From Branchiostoma floridae (taxonomy: Eukaryota; Chordata; Leptocardii; Amphioxiformes; Branchiostomatidae): a stretch of DNA of 64,000 nucleotides. Of this stretch, positions 36,405-47,418 are shown one piece after another (position 1 is the first letter of the stretch; the number at the start of each line of letters is the position of its first letter). The stretch is from positions 17,805,104-17,869,103 of the forward strand of contig NC_049982.1 of the NCBI RefSeq assembly GCF_000003815.2. The letters run 5' to 3'. Under the pieces are notes generated by a model. It was given only the letters and a program-made list of their open reading frames with translations, did no database searches and was not told the origin of the DNA. A program made the position numbers and the translations under genes.

Positions 36405-38669
36405 ATGGCTACACCTTCGCCAGAGGTAAGATGTGCTTTTGTCTTCGTAATTCGTAATTATACTAGTATTCTTAATTTTCATCCGACTCATTAATGTTCA
36501 ACTTGTCACCATGATCCGTAGTTCATGCCGCATCATGAGTCCTTCTGACTGTCCACTGCCCTTAAATTACTTTGCCTCTGGGATTGATATCCGCCCCGTG
36601 GGAAATGTGGCCCAGCCAGTTCGTCAAGTTTTGCGTAAACGGCCTCGCCCCTCTTTCTCGAGAAAAGGAACTACTAGTAGTTACTTTGTAAGAGCATGCA
36701 AATTATATGTCTCATTTCATTTTTTCCAAATTACATCTGTGGGCACAAGATTAACGAAAAACATACAGAAATGACCAATAAATAAAATATTGGACAGTTT
36801 GGGTGGAACGTTTGTAAAATCTTGAAAAGAATATGTAGCCACACAACCCATATTTGAACAGAACAGTCACAAGCTTGTTTAATATATGGCCAAATACGTA
36901 CTCACCAAAAGGTTTTTGTACTGAGAAAACACTATAGCCTAGTCACAACAATGCATGATTGTAGATTACAAGAAGAACACATTGTTTGAGCAAGTTGTCA
37001 AGCATCTAGTCAAAGCACAGGATGGTATCTGGACAGTTCGGCACATGGACACTTCGGCCCGGACATTTCAGCCCCAAGTCCGGGACACTTCGGCCCCAGG
37101 CCGAGGACATTTCGGCCCAGGCTCAGAGGACACTTCGGCCCAGCTAGTTCTTATGCGCGTGGGCATGCTATGCAGTGAACAAATTAACCATTGGGATCTT
37201 CATGCCCCAGAAACGCAAAAAAGCGTAATCACTAATGGCGATTTTCTCGAGTAGACAGGAGAACACTATATGATATACTGTACAAGTAAAATCATACGTG
37301 CTAAAATTATACGTTATGTAGTCAACTCGGGCTACGTGTTAGATAACTATCGTGGACTGGACCCGGGGCCGAAGTGTCCTCGGCTTGGGGCCGAAGTGTC
37401 CTCGGCTTGGGGCCGAAGTGTCCTGATTGCCAAGGGGCCGAAATGTCCATGTGCCGAAGTTTGTTTGTTTCCGACATTCCACAGGATTACCGTCTCCCTT
37501 CGCCCTTCCCCATGTCACATAAGCTGGTCGGTGCAGCTTGTTTCCGACCTGTTGAAAAATGAAAGCATCATTTCAGTACAGTGTACAATAGAATTGCAGT
37601 TACGGAGTTTATAATGTGTTTTCTAATGGGCTCCCTTCGAAATCAGCCCAATTCCTGATGGGACTACCCAAATGTATTGAAGATTGATTAAGATTGTCTA
37701 CCCTTCCTGTTTACGACTTGACAGCTCATGCCCCTGTGGGCGGGTCTGGCGGTGAGCGGTTCCGTGCTGATCGCCACCGTGGCGGCCGTGGTGACGTACT
37801 GCCACTCCCGACAGCAGGCCCGCCGCGACCAGCGTCTCCGGGCCAGACTGAGCCGTGTCAACGAGCAACTCTCCAAACTGTACGGGCCCCTGTACGGCAA
37901 CAGGCTGGCCAATCACAAGGCGTACGCCCAGGCCTTGGGCACACATTCCACCCTTGACTCGTACCTGAACGACGCTCTACAAACCTGGCAGATGGACCGA
38001 CATACCGGCAGCATGATGCTGTCACGATGGCGGACATTCCTTTTCTACATCATGTACCCGTTAGACCTAAAGGCAGAGGAGATCATTCGCGACAACATCC
38101 ACCTGTGCGAGGGACATTTTCCCCAGGGGTTCGCTGACTTCCTCTTCCACACCAACTATCTGCGCATCGTCCTGTCTCACTGGCAGCTCAGGAAAGACGG
38201 GACTCTGGACACAGAGCTGGAGTACGCTCAAGAGGACGACTTCTACCGCGAGAACAACGGTGGATTCGCCTTCCATTACCCTATATTCGACCAGCTGGAC
38301 GTGTTCGTGAAGGACACATATGAGAGTCTGCTGCTGCATCAGCAGGGTTTGCTGAAGGCCCTGAAGGAGGGCGACAGCGGTGAGGTTGGAACAGTTCTTG
38401 TCAGTCCTCGTGGCGCCGAACAAGCAACGGAAGTTACCGAAGTCTATCCGATCTATGTCCCCGTTGGCCCTGCCAAGGGAGGCAAGGGAGCTACAAACGG
38501 CCATGGCAGTGTTCGCAAGGACATTGAAGACCGAGACGCTCTAACCATGGAACCTGATGACGTAAGTCTGTACCTACCCGCCAACAGTCTCCGCGGAAAT
38601 GGCATGACCAGTGTCACGTCACGTGAAAGTGGCGACAGGGTGACTGAAGTCGAAGTTAGTTTTGCCTAA
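36405..38669 (+). CDS. Single-pass membrane protein with one large exon, function unknown
   Basis: First exon 36405-36425 encodes MATPSPE and ends at donor GAG|GTAAGA. It joins in frame to 37725-38669 (acceptor TTGACAG), giving about 321 residues. An internal ATG at 37728 is an alternative start. Residues about 12-32 form a transmembrane segment (WAGLAVSGSVLIATVAAVV), followed by a basic stretch (HSRQQARRDQRLRARLSRV) and a conserved-looking LSKLYGPLYGNRLANHKAY motif. The rest is a soluble alpha-rich region with no catalytic motif I recognise, and a low-complexity C-terminus. AATAAA occurs at 38976. The body resembles uncharacterised 'LYGPL' proteins of bacteria and protists that I recall only loosely, so family assignment is tentative. 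GC content is higher than in neighbouring introns. Confidence 0.75.
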
Positions 38670-40149
38670 CCTAGAACTATTAACATCCTGTTGTATCCAG
38701 ACTGGTTGTATCCGTTTGTTTTCCTGTGATACTCAGGTTTCATTGATAGACAGGAGGGATGTAAAGACCATGGTGGATAAACAAATGATGACAGGATTTA
38801 ACATTGCATGGCGTCCTATTCTGGGCAAAAATGGGGATAAGGTGTACATTCGTTCTTGTCTTGTCGTTCTTGTCTTAACTAACAAACGCACTTACACAAT
38901 TTTCTTTTTTCGTTTTGACAGCATTGGAACTTCAATAAGAGACAGACCTCGTCTTGAGAACAACTTCTAGCTAACAATAAATTACCTATAAAAACCACAT
39001 GGTGCGTGGGGTTGGGTTGGGGTGCTGGCAAACTTAACGATATTCAATGAAAGAAAATCTACGCCATGTTTCCAAATATCCTAGCATACCTTTTATAGAG
39101 AAGTCGTAACCGTTTTTTTTTGTCTGGCTGAGCGTCAATAAGACAGCCTTTTCGAAATTTTTTGCCCCTTTTTGTTTTGTTTGGAGATTAAAAATCTTGC
39201 AGAGTGGATGGATTGCTACTAAGTCGGGAGAGAAAAGAATCCAACAGAACGCACTGTAATCGTGTTGCAATCCTCAAGAAAGAGTGGTTTGAGACGAAAT
39301 GTTATTGGCCATGTTAAGAAAACAGATTCATAAATACTAGTAGTACATAATCGTAGAATATTCGTTGTTTGTTCTCTGCCTTAGTCTTTGGCATTCAGTT
39401 GTGTTCTGGTGTGTACATTAAGATCTGTGTCTGCCATGAAGGCGATCTGTCTTAGATCAACCTTGTAACGTTGGTGGGGTTGGTGGGTAAGTTGACGTAT
39501 TTGTCGTTTAACACAATATAATCGTAACCATTTATTAACGGAAACAAAAATTTAGGGTTCTGTTGTCGTCACAATCACCCGACAGTGAAGAGGTGTCAGC
39601 ACAAACGTAAAAACTTTATCATTAATTTTGCGTATGTTTAACGTGTCGTTCCAAACTGACAATAGTAGGCACCCATCCATCTCATGAGATGATGGTAGAT
39701 GAATGTGTTGACAATGAACATGCCAAAATAGGAAAGAACTTCTACAGCGATAGAGGACAATGTATATATGATTTATCATAAGGCTCCTGAACCATACGAG
39801 GTACCGGTGGAGCCCAGCAGGAAGTCACCAGACAGGGATGCAGTCAAGAAAGGGAAGATGGAGGACAAGCTCCAGGAACTGTAAGTTAGTTTGGAACTTT
39901 GTCGCTTGTCGTAGGGTTGGTTTGTGGGACAGTTTATTTTGGTTCAAGTTTTCTAGCCTGAAAATAGACATGATAACACATAGATGCATAGTTCAGTACA
40001 TACAGTTTTGATTGCATTTATACTTAGTTCTTTAACTTAAGGACTTAGATATGTTAGGCACCTAACATTTACCTTGATTGTTTCTATCCTTGTTGTGTCT
40101 CTGCAGTCGACAGGAGCTACAGAGTGTGGTGTATGTACCAAACCAGTGA
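36405..40149 (+). CDS. Alternative short product (53 aa) from the same first exon
   Basis: The MATPSPE exon (36405-36425, phase 0) can also join 39783-39880 and 40107-40149. The encoded tail begins APEPYEVPVEPSRKSP and ends ELQSVVYVPNQ followed by TGA. Phases match, the donor CT|GTAAGT at 39880 and the acceptor CTCTGCAG at 40106 are good, and AATAAA lies at 40918. The acceptor at 39782 (ATCATAAG) lacks a pyrimidine tract and is the weak point. If real, the large membrane-protein exon sits in the intron as an alternative terminal exon. I do not recognise the peptide. It could instead be the end of a gene whose first exon I have missed. Confidence 0.5.
37037..37458. mobile_element. Inverted-repeat element with tandem GGACACTTCGGCCC arrays in both arms
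   Basis: The left arm (about 37037-37146) starts TTCGGCACATGGACACTTCG and carries four or five ggacacttcggccc units. The right arm (about 37362-37458) carries the reverse complement ggggccgaagtgtcc units and ends CCATGTGCCGAA. The central part is about 215 bp of AT-richer sequence. No clear target-site duplication was found. It lies in the intron between the first and large exons. Confidence 0.8.
38976..38981 (+). terminator. Poly(A) signal AATAAA
   Basis: About 300 bp after the stop of the membrane-protein ORF; supports a transcript ending here. Confidence 0.6.
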
Positions 40150-40917
40150 CGCCTTCTGGTGCCATCGCATATGCTCGTGTGGACTATATGCACATGATAC
40201 TAGTAGCTCAAACAGGGTGTACTCTCACTATCTAGAAAGACCAACAGAAGGAGGACAAACAGAAAGCTATATCAAGTTAAGGGACGATGTTACAAGGTCA
40301 TACGCACTATACGTCAGGGACTAAGGATAGATGTGTAAAGCTCATAAGATATCATAATTTGCATTTTTGTAGACATAAACATTTCCCAGTGTTAAGATGT
40401 GTAGGTACTGTTGAACCAATTGTTATACAGTGGAGACCTAACATGCAATATATTGCCATAAATGTGTATGTACATTTTTAATGTTGCCTACAATAGAGAA
40501 TCAATAATAGTTAATTACTTTGTGGTAAATGTATCATTGCAGAGTAAAGCTGTTATAATGTTGAGGTGACCACAGCTATCGTAAGAACAATGTGCCAATA
40601 TCATACTGTGTCTCAAAACATGTTAATGTGAAGACCTTTTCATTGTTTAACTTTAAGAAAACAGGTGCCTACTGTAAGAAAAGTATTTTAACCCTGGTGG
40701 GTGGAAGACACATAGAATAGTGGTGCCCTTAGGTGGAAGACTACAAAGGAACTACTGTTAGATCTATGGCACATGTAAATTATGTTCAGGAATCATACAA
40801 TGAAAGTCATCAACTGAAGTAGTGTGCAGTCTCTTCTGTTTGTAATCAAATGAACGAACATGATATGAAGGCAATAAGAAGTTTTAATAACTGTACTCTC
40901 AATATTGGTGTTTACAA

Positions 40918-40923
40918 AATAAA
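40918..40923 (+). terminator. Poly(A) signal AATAAA
   Basis: About 770 bp after the TGA at 40147-40149; candidate end of the transcript containing the 39783 and 40107 exons. Confidence 0.5.
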
Positions 40924-41429
40924 AGTCCAATGGTTATGGTATGTCATGATTGATTTTTTAATACTATTACTGTTTGTCCTAATAAATTAGTTTAATCTGA
41001 GAGAAAATTATTTTGCATAGCTTTAACAGCTATAGAGCAGTAGCCACAGCTAAGATATATTTTTCAATAATTGACAAGATAAAACAGTTTTGTTATAAGA
41101 CTAACAGATCTTGATTTTGGAGGCCTTTGACAACTTTGCTCCTAGTTTCATTAACAACTACCATACTATATGCTGTTATAATTGAAAAATACATACATTG
41201 CCTTATGTGCCATGAGTAATAATTTACAACAGTATATTGCATGCATTGAACTTTCCATTACAAAATAACCTTTAAAAATGTAATAAGAGATGAATATCTT
41301 AATGTCAATTAAGCAAAATAACATCAAAAACATATCCTTTTTTTATAACTGCATGGGCAAAAAGATATGGCCCTGCCTAATTCAAAGTTTGCAAAAGAGG
41401 CAGACACTGACTTAGACAAGGCACAGTAA

Positions 41430-42274
41430 GGCCATGTTGATTTGATTATATGGATGACATCCGCGCTCGCACCAATTTTCGGCCGTTTCAAAAAAAAAAA
41501 AAAAGTTTTCGACCACACAATAAATTGTGCAAAGCAGCTGTAAAATGAGCACATATATGCCGTATATTGAAAAAAAAGTATCAGAAAACAGATAACTAAT
41601 GCCATAGAATGCCAAAATAGATCTCAAGTCAAAGAAGAAGATGTGAAAGGACAGAAAAAAAAATCTATTGTTGGTAGGGGGAGGTACCAGTACAGAAAAT
41701 TCAGGTACAGGTCCCGTTCAGGTCCAGACTGTCTGTGGAAACTTTAGAACTGGCAATACTCAAACCAATGGTAATTGGTAAATTTTGCTACAAAGGAATC
41801 TGTTTGGTGGATTATTGGACTCCCACTGGCATTTGAAAATCCCATCTCCATGTAATAAAGGCTAACTGTCTCTGTACCTTTGACTGTAGAAACTTGGTGC
41901 AATTGAATATAAACTCTAATTGACTTCGCTCTTGTTGTCTTCTTGGCCCCCCGGTAAGACCCCAAATGCCTGCCGACATAGTGTGTAATTGGCGAAACCT
42001 GTTCCTCTGATTTTTTTTGCAGGTCTGTTTTTTTTTCGGATTGGTCCAAGAAGAAAAAAAAATGTTTTGCACCCGTATGATGTACTGATCCCTACACCTA
42101 ACTGTTGGTATACCATACTATGTGTGTTTAGTCCTATGTTCAACCTTCCTGGCCACTTTGATTTCATACTGAAGGCAACTTTTTTTTTGGCCAAACTTTT
42201 TTTTTTATTCGCTCGCTCGCATCATTCTTGGAGTTCCCAGAGGATGTCATCCATATAATCAAATCAACATGGCC
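41430..42274. mobile_element. Harbinger-like TIR element, 845 bp, TSD TAA
   Basis: Near-perfect TIRs of about 33 bp: left GGCCATGTTGATTTGATTAT continuing ATGGATGACATCC, and its reverse complement ending at 42274. TAA flanks both ends (41427-41429, 42275-42277). The 3-bp TWA-type target duplication is typical of PIF/Harbinger-type elements. No transposase ORF is present. It lies between the convergent 3' ends of the 36405 gene and POLR1F. Confidence 0.9.
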
Positions 42275-42418
42275 TAATACAAAATTAAAACATTTTAATT
42301 TCTTTGGGAGCTTCCCAGTGACACAACAGGACAGAAATGCACTAGAAAAAAATGTCGTAAACACTGAACAGTATTTCTGGAGTGATCCTTGAATAAGATT
42401 GAAATTTCATTATTTCCT

Positions 42419-42424
42419 TTTATT
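42419..42424 (-). terminator. Poly(A) signal AATAAA for POLR1F
   Basis: Minus-strand AATAAA about 70 bp after the TAA stop at 42495-42497. Confidence 0.65.
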
Positions 42425-42494
42425 GTTTGTAGAAATATATTGTATACCTTACTAATGTCCATCCTTTGCACTGGTGCTCTTCTTCATCAACGGA

Positions 42495-45400
42495 TTATCT
42501 TTTACTAGAATGTTTCTTCTCTTTATGCTTTTTCTTCTTTTTCTTTGTAGAGCTGCACTGTGTTTCTAGGACACTGTTTGGGGCAGATCTTCTAGTTTCT
42601 TCATCTATGTCTCCATTCAACTTGCTATGTTTACCATGTTGTCCTTCATCGTGATCTTCATTGTTTTCTCCTTCCTGTTCATATGGCACAGTGCAATTCT
42701 GTTCTTGTCTTCTTTTCTTTTGGTTTTTAGACAACCTTTCTTCAGAATCAGAAAATGAATCTTCCTTATTGCTTTCCTTGTGTTTCCTCTTTTTCTTTGT
42801 TGAACTATTTCCTTCATTGTGGTTGTCCTCCTCCATACCTGCAGTTGCCTGCCCATCAGGCTGATCAGAATTTGCAGGGACAGACATACTTGTGTCACAA
42901 TCTCCTTTCTCCCGGTGCTTTTTCTTGTGCTTTTTCTTCTTGTTTGAAGAAATACCATCTGTTGATGTAGGCTGTTTTTCTGCAGTAACAGCAGCCTCTT
43001 TGCAGGAAACTATTTCTGCCGTTTTACGCAGCATCTTCACACTTGATGGATCTTCTTCCTCTCCAGTGTGCTTTCTCTTCTTGATGATGCCTCTGCCAGG
43101 GGTACCTGTTTGACACAAAATGCTCACAGTTAGTACATAATATAACATCATCCCTTTGATCACGGCGGTCGGTTGCTAGGGTATTCTTTCCCGTTGCTAT
43201 GCGCGTTCGATAGAATATCGGGTTACTGGAGGCCTACTTTTGGCTACCCGTAAAATATTTGAAAATAAACAAAATGTTTTGACAAGGAAAATGTTTTCGA
43301 AATAAGATTAAATTAGCAATTTTACATACATTGAATGTTGTCGTTTGAATTTAGATAGCTGTTTTGTTTCGATGTTACTCAAAAAGACGATCATTTTCTG
43401 TTTTCAGGAATGCCTTTAATTTGACCAAACTCTTGATAAGATAGGCCGCATGTATCATCGAAAATTCTCGTTTTTTATATTTTTCGTCATCTATGAGGAA
43501 AATAAAACTTTCTGTTTTTGGGATTTTTTAATTTTTGATTCTAAGCAAAGTTACAGTCGAAAATATGTGTAAAAATGGCATTTTTCGCACTTAATTACCG
43601 ATAATTCAAAATCGAAGGCATTTTCTAAAAATCCCAAAAACAGAAATCTTGGGAAAATCATGGCGGTCATTTTGAGCCGTCAACGAGTTAATTTGGACTC
43701 TTCTTGGTCGCGATCTTAAACGAAGTTTGCACGCATGTCATTCCGCACGGATAGCGGGAGGGTGTAATTGATACCGGTGTAAACAACACTTACAATATTC
43801 AAGGTCACCAACACAAACGTCAGCAGCTTCGTTAAATATCACAGGTCCCAAACAAAGTGATAGCATGGATGTACTGTCCCGAAAATTGTTTATATTAGTG
43901 AAAAACTATCTTTTTTGGCTGATTCAAGGTAGTTTGGCAAAAAAGGCCAGAGAGCAGTGTTTACCGGCAACGACCGCAGATGACCCCAAATAGAACACGG
44001 GTTCGGTTCGAATTACGTCAGATGGAATATCGTGGAACAAGGTTCCAATTCGGCTAGACATGGGAGGTTTTGAGCCCGTATTTGACCACCGTGGATGTGT
44101 ATGAAATATACACCAAACAGTGCTTTCAGAACTTTACACAGCTTATTCAATTATTCCTCCAAATTAACTTATTGTGTCTGTTTTGTTGAAACAAAGAAAA
44201 GCTTTTCACACTTTATTTAAAGGAACTGGCCTATGGTATACATTGATGTTAGCGAGGAAGTACAGCATACCTGTGGAGCAGATGGAAGGCTGGGCGTCTA
44301 TAAGGCTGTCACAGGTGTCATCTCTGGGGATAGATAAACAAATTTTCAAAATTTCAAAGCAAAATCTTAAAGCCACAAAATTATATAGTAAAACCACCAA
44401 GAGAAATTTTAATTTCTTTTGTTGCCCTGTCATTGTGCTCCTTGTGTCACTCCCATGACAATAATGTTGACTATTACCTAGTTTATAATAACTACTTGCT
44501 GGTTGATTCTGATAATCAAGTTACTGACTTTAGTCCAGGAGGAGATTCTCAGAATGTTATTCGCGCTAGTATTACTCAAGTTATGATGCTTTATTTCTAA
44601 TTTCGGGCATAATCGTCTAAATTTTTTATTTCGGGCATAATCTTCTAATTTGCATAAATCTGCATAAAGAACCTTAGAATCATGATGTCCCACCTGGACC
44701 ATAGAACAACATACCTTAAAATGATCGGGAGACATCAAGCTATCATTCTATGATAGTGAAGTAATTATGTAATTATGTGTGCTACGAAACTACATTTTTT
44801 CAGGTATCTCCTCCCGGACTACTTGGTGGAATGTGTTAATGTAGGTTAGAACTTGACTTTATTTGACTTTATTTTACTTGGTTGAAGGTTGGACTTGGTA
44901 GAATGTAATTTCTATATACAGTATTTACTCACAGTATTTTGCCAGTGATGGCCAACACTCCTCCATAGTCAGCCTCTATCCTGGTGACAGTGAAGTTGAA
45001 CTTGTCCCCCATGGCTAGTCGAGACCCTGCCCAGCCATTCACCATACCGCGGGGCCTCGGGATGGAGGCATTGAAATAGTTGTGCACCAGACAGCCCACA
45101 TGGCCCTTCCCTAACTTGTTAACTGTTCCCTAAGGGAAAGTACTGCAATTAATGCGGGGGTCTTGCTACTATGACAGAAAATTAGCTGATCCTGAAAGTC
45201 AAGAAATATTAAATTTGATAGAATATATAAAACCCATGAGGTACAAAGTACAAACAGTCAAATTTTGTTCTCAAGCAAACAAGAAAGAAAGAGTTTTAGT
45301 TGATGTATTGATGTATGTGTCTTCATTATGGAGTAATGCAGAGAAGACAAGTTAAATAAATACATTGGTGTATCATTTGCAGCCAGTAGGTAACCAATTT

Positions 45401-46247
45401 GTTAGCAATGAGGCTGAATTACATGCTTAGATGAAACATCCAGAACTTACCACTAGGGTACTGCCAACTTTGGGTCTGAAGACGATGAAATCTGTCTCCA
45501 CATCCAGATGAATGTAGGGCTGGTCATCCAGGATGTTTCCTCCCTTCTGCACCAGACTGATGTTACTGTAGGACACTGGGACCCCTTTAAGTCTGTCGTG
45601 AAGAGGCAGTAAAAGATTGAAATAATAGAAATAAATCTATCATGGAAAAACTATGTCTTCACCTGCTTCTAGAAAAGAAGTCAAACCCAAAATGTTTAGA
45701 TTGTAGCTCTCAGCAGTCCATATTATTACCAGAGCAGTCACTTGTTTCCACTTGTCACCGTTGTTAGCTATACCAAAGTCTTTCATTTTCTGTAACCGAT
45801 ATGATTACTATATATTCTGTATGATCCATGTTGCAAATTATTTGCCCTCGGGCAAATGTCGGGCAAGAACTTGCAAATAAAACTTTCATCATAACCAAGG
45901 AGGTTAAAAGTTTTTTTTAACCCCCTTGATCATAACATATAAAATCACATATGATGTAACGTTACAGTTACAGTGCATAGGAACGTGTATTTACGTCCCC
46001 CACTCTGAGCTATTCCAAGTTACCAACTTCTGCCATCAGAGCCGAATTTGACGTAAGAAAAGATTGATCCTTCCCACCTTGCGGAGTACATCTTGAGCTC
46101 GCTGCCCAGTACCTCCTGCACGCCTGTCCGCAGACGACCCAGGTACTGCGGCGGCAGTGGGATGTGCTCCCGGCATCGCACAATCTCCAAACACGAGTCA
46201 GGCTCACCTACCAGGTGGCTGGCTTCTTCGAATGACGACAAGTCCAT
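42495..46247 (-). CDS. POLR1F: RNA polymerase I subunit RPA43 (POLR1F/TWISTNB)
   Basis: Five exons: 46247-46078, 45592-45451, 45129-44933, 44323-44271, 43105-42495; 390 residues, all phases consistent. RPA43 pairs with A14-type partners in the Pol I stalk and contacts the initiation factor RRN3/TIF-IA (family knowledge). Exons 1-3 carry the RPB7-like fold: CLEIVRCREHIPLPPQYLG, GVPVSYSNISLV, DDQPYIHLDVETDFIVFRP, then the OB-fold signature GTVNKLGKGHVGCLVHNYFN and ASIPRPRGM. The last exon is a Lys/Glu/Ser-rich tail of about 200 residues with several KKKKHKKK-type clusters, longer than in the human protein but of the same kind. The initiator ATG at 46247 is followed by DLSSFEEASHLVGEPDS. It is head-to-head with NOSIP. 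Confidence 0.95.
43510..43647. repeat. Inverted repeat in POLR1F intron 4
   Basis: The arm tttctgtttttgggattttt (about 43510-43530) is repeated inverted as aaaaatcccaaaaacagaaa (about 43628-43647). The loop is about 95 bp of AT-rich sequence. It may be part of an older mobile element filling the 43,106-44,270 intron. Confidence 0.7.
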
Positions 46248-47418
46248 GTTTGAAGCGATTCATGGATCAAAACGGTGTAAAAAAGTTGCATCAACTTTTC
46301 AACTCACATGTGCGCAGCCATTTTGTGATGATGGTTAGTCTCGCAAGGAGTAAGTCTCGCGAGATATCAGATTTTTTCATTGATAAAAAGGGGTGTCTTT
46401 TTAAAACATGCCAAAAAATCAACGATAAAACTTTAATCAGCGCTAACACGCTCCAATGAAAACTATCTGACATTAAATTTAATCAAATTATCTTGATGCT
46501 TTGAATACCATCAGATATAGAGGTATTTTGTGAGCAAAAAAGCAAAGTTTAAGATGGATTTCTTCCCTGCATCTCTATTGGTTTGTCCTGGTATACTCTC
46601 AAAGAAGAAGAGACGACTGTGTCAGCATCCATACGCATCGCAGTGACGTTTAGTAGTTTCCAGACTTGTAAATAGGTACGAGAATCATATTTGTACCAAA
46701 GAGTGTGTGTTTCAGCCGCTAGAGTTGCAGCAGAACCAAATACTACTCAACAAGCCGGGCTTTTACTGAACAAGGGTGTTCTGAAAAGTGTTTCTGTCTT
46801 GTTGGTCTTCGAGACTTTTGACTGCAAACCTAATGTTGGTCAGGCAGGCCAGGCAGGCCAAGTACTGAAGTAGCTTTCAGTTTCATCAAGATGAAAGCTT
46901 CTTGGTCAGGTCAAGCTCCTTGGTCAGGTTTATCTTAAAATCATGCATGAAATTTATGATCAAACCTCCTTACTTAACTTTAATAGTGTCGGTATTCCAA
47001 CAATTCTCCACCCACCGGCCACCACTAAATATATTAAAGTAGGAATTTGCTGCCAATTTCACAACAGACTACTAGTACAATGCATACAAAATTAATCATT
47101 ACTAGTAACGTCCGTGTTAATAGTATGCTACTGCATGCGAGTGCATGGTACTGTAAATGCAGAAACTTTCGCAGCGGTTTTATGTTCACGGTTTTCTCGG
47201 CTGCCGCTTCACCGTGAATTTAAAACCACAGCGAACATTTTTCCATGGCAGTAAGAGACTAACGTTACAGAGGACAGTGCATGGTGCTACGCAAAAAGTC
47301 CATTTTCCGCGAACCTAAGCATTTACAGTAGTTGGTACATGCAAGAATGTCCTTGGTACATGTTTTCAAATACCCTTGTTGTTTTCTTTGCAGGTTGTTC
47401 TGTCATTGATCCAGCATC
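46248..47418. promoter_or_regulatory. Divergent POLR1F/NOSIP promoter region
   Basis: 1.2 kb between the two start codons in opposite directions. A CAG acceptor (tttgcag) at about 47,386-47,394 suggests that NOSIP has an upstream leader exon spliced to the ATG exon, so the true transcription start is probably nearer 46,300-46,900. A MITE sits within it. No individual factor site is assigned. Confidence 0.5.
47151..47328. mobile_element. Complete TA-flanked MITE (CTGTAAATGC family), 178 bp
   Basis: CTGTAAATGC at 47151-47160 and GCATTTACAG at 47319-47328 are perfect inverted ends with TA on both sides. Further imperfect pairing continues inward. A truncated relative starts at 17558. Confidence 0.85.

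Noticed and set aside
38067-38504. 145-codon minus-strand ORF
   Set aside because: Antisense of the membrane-protein exon, which has the better codon pattern, TM segment and splice acceptor.
42466-43113. Plus-strand ORFs opposite the POLR1F last exon
   Set aside because: Antisense shadow of the Lys-rich coding exon; low-complexity Ser/Phe/Cys product.
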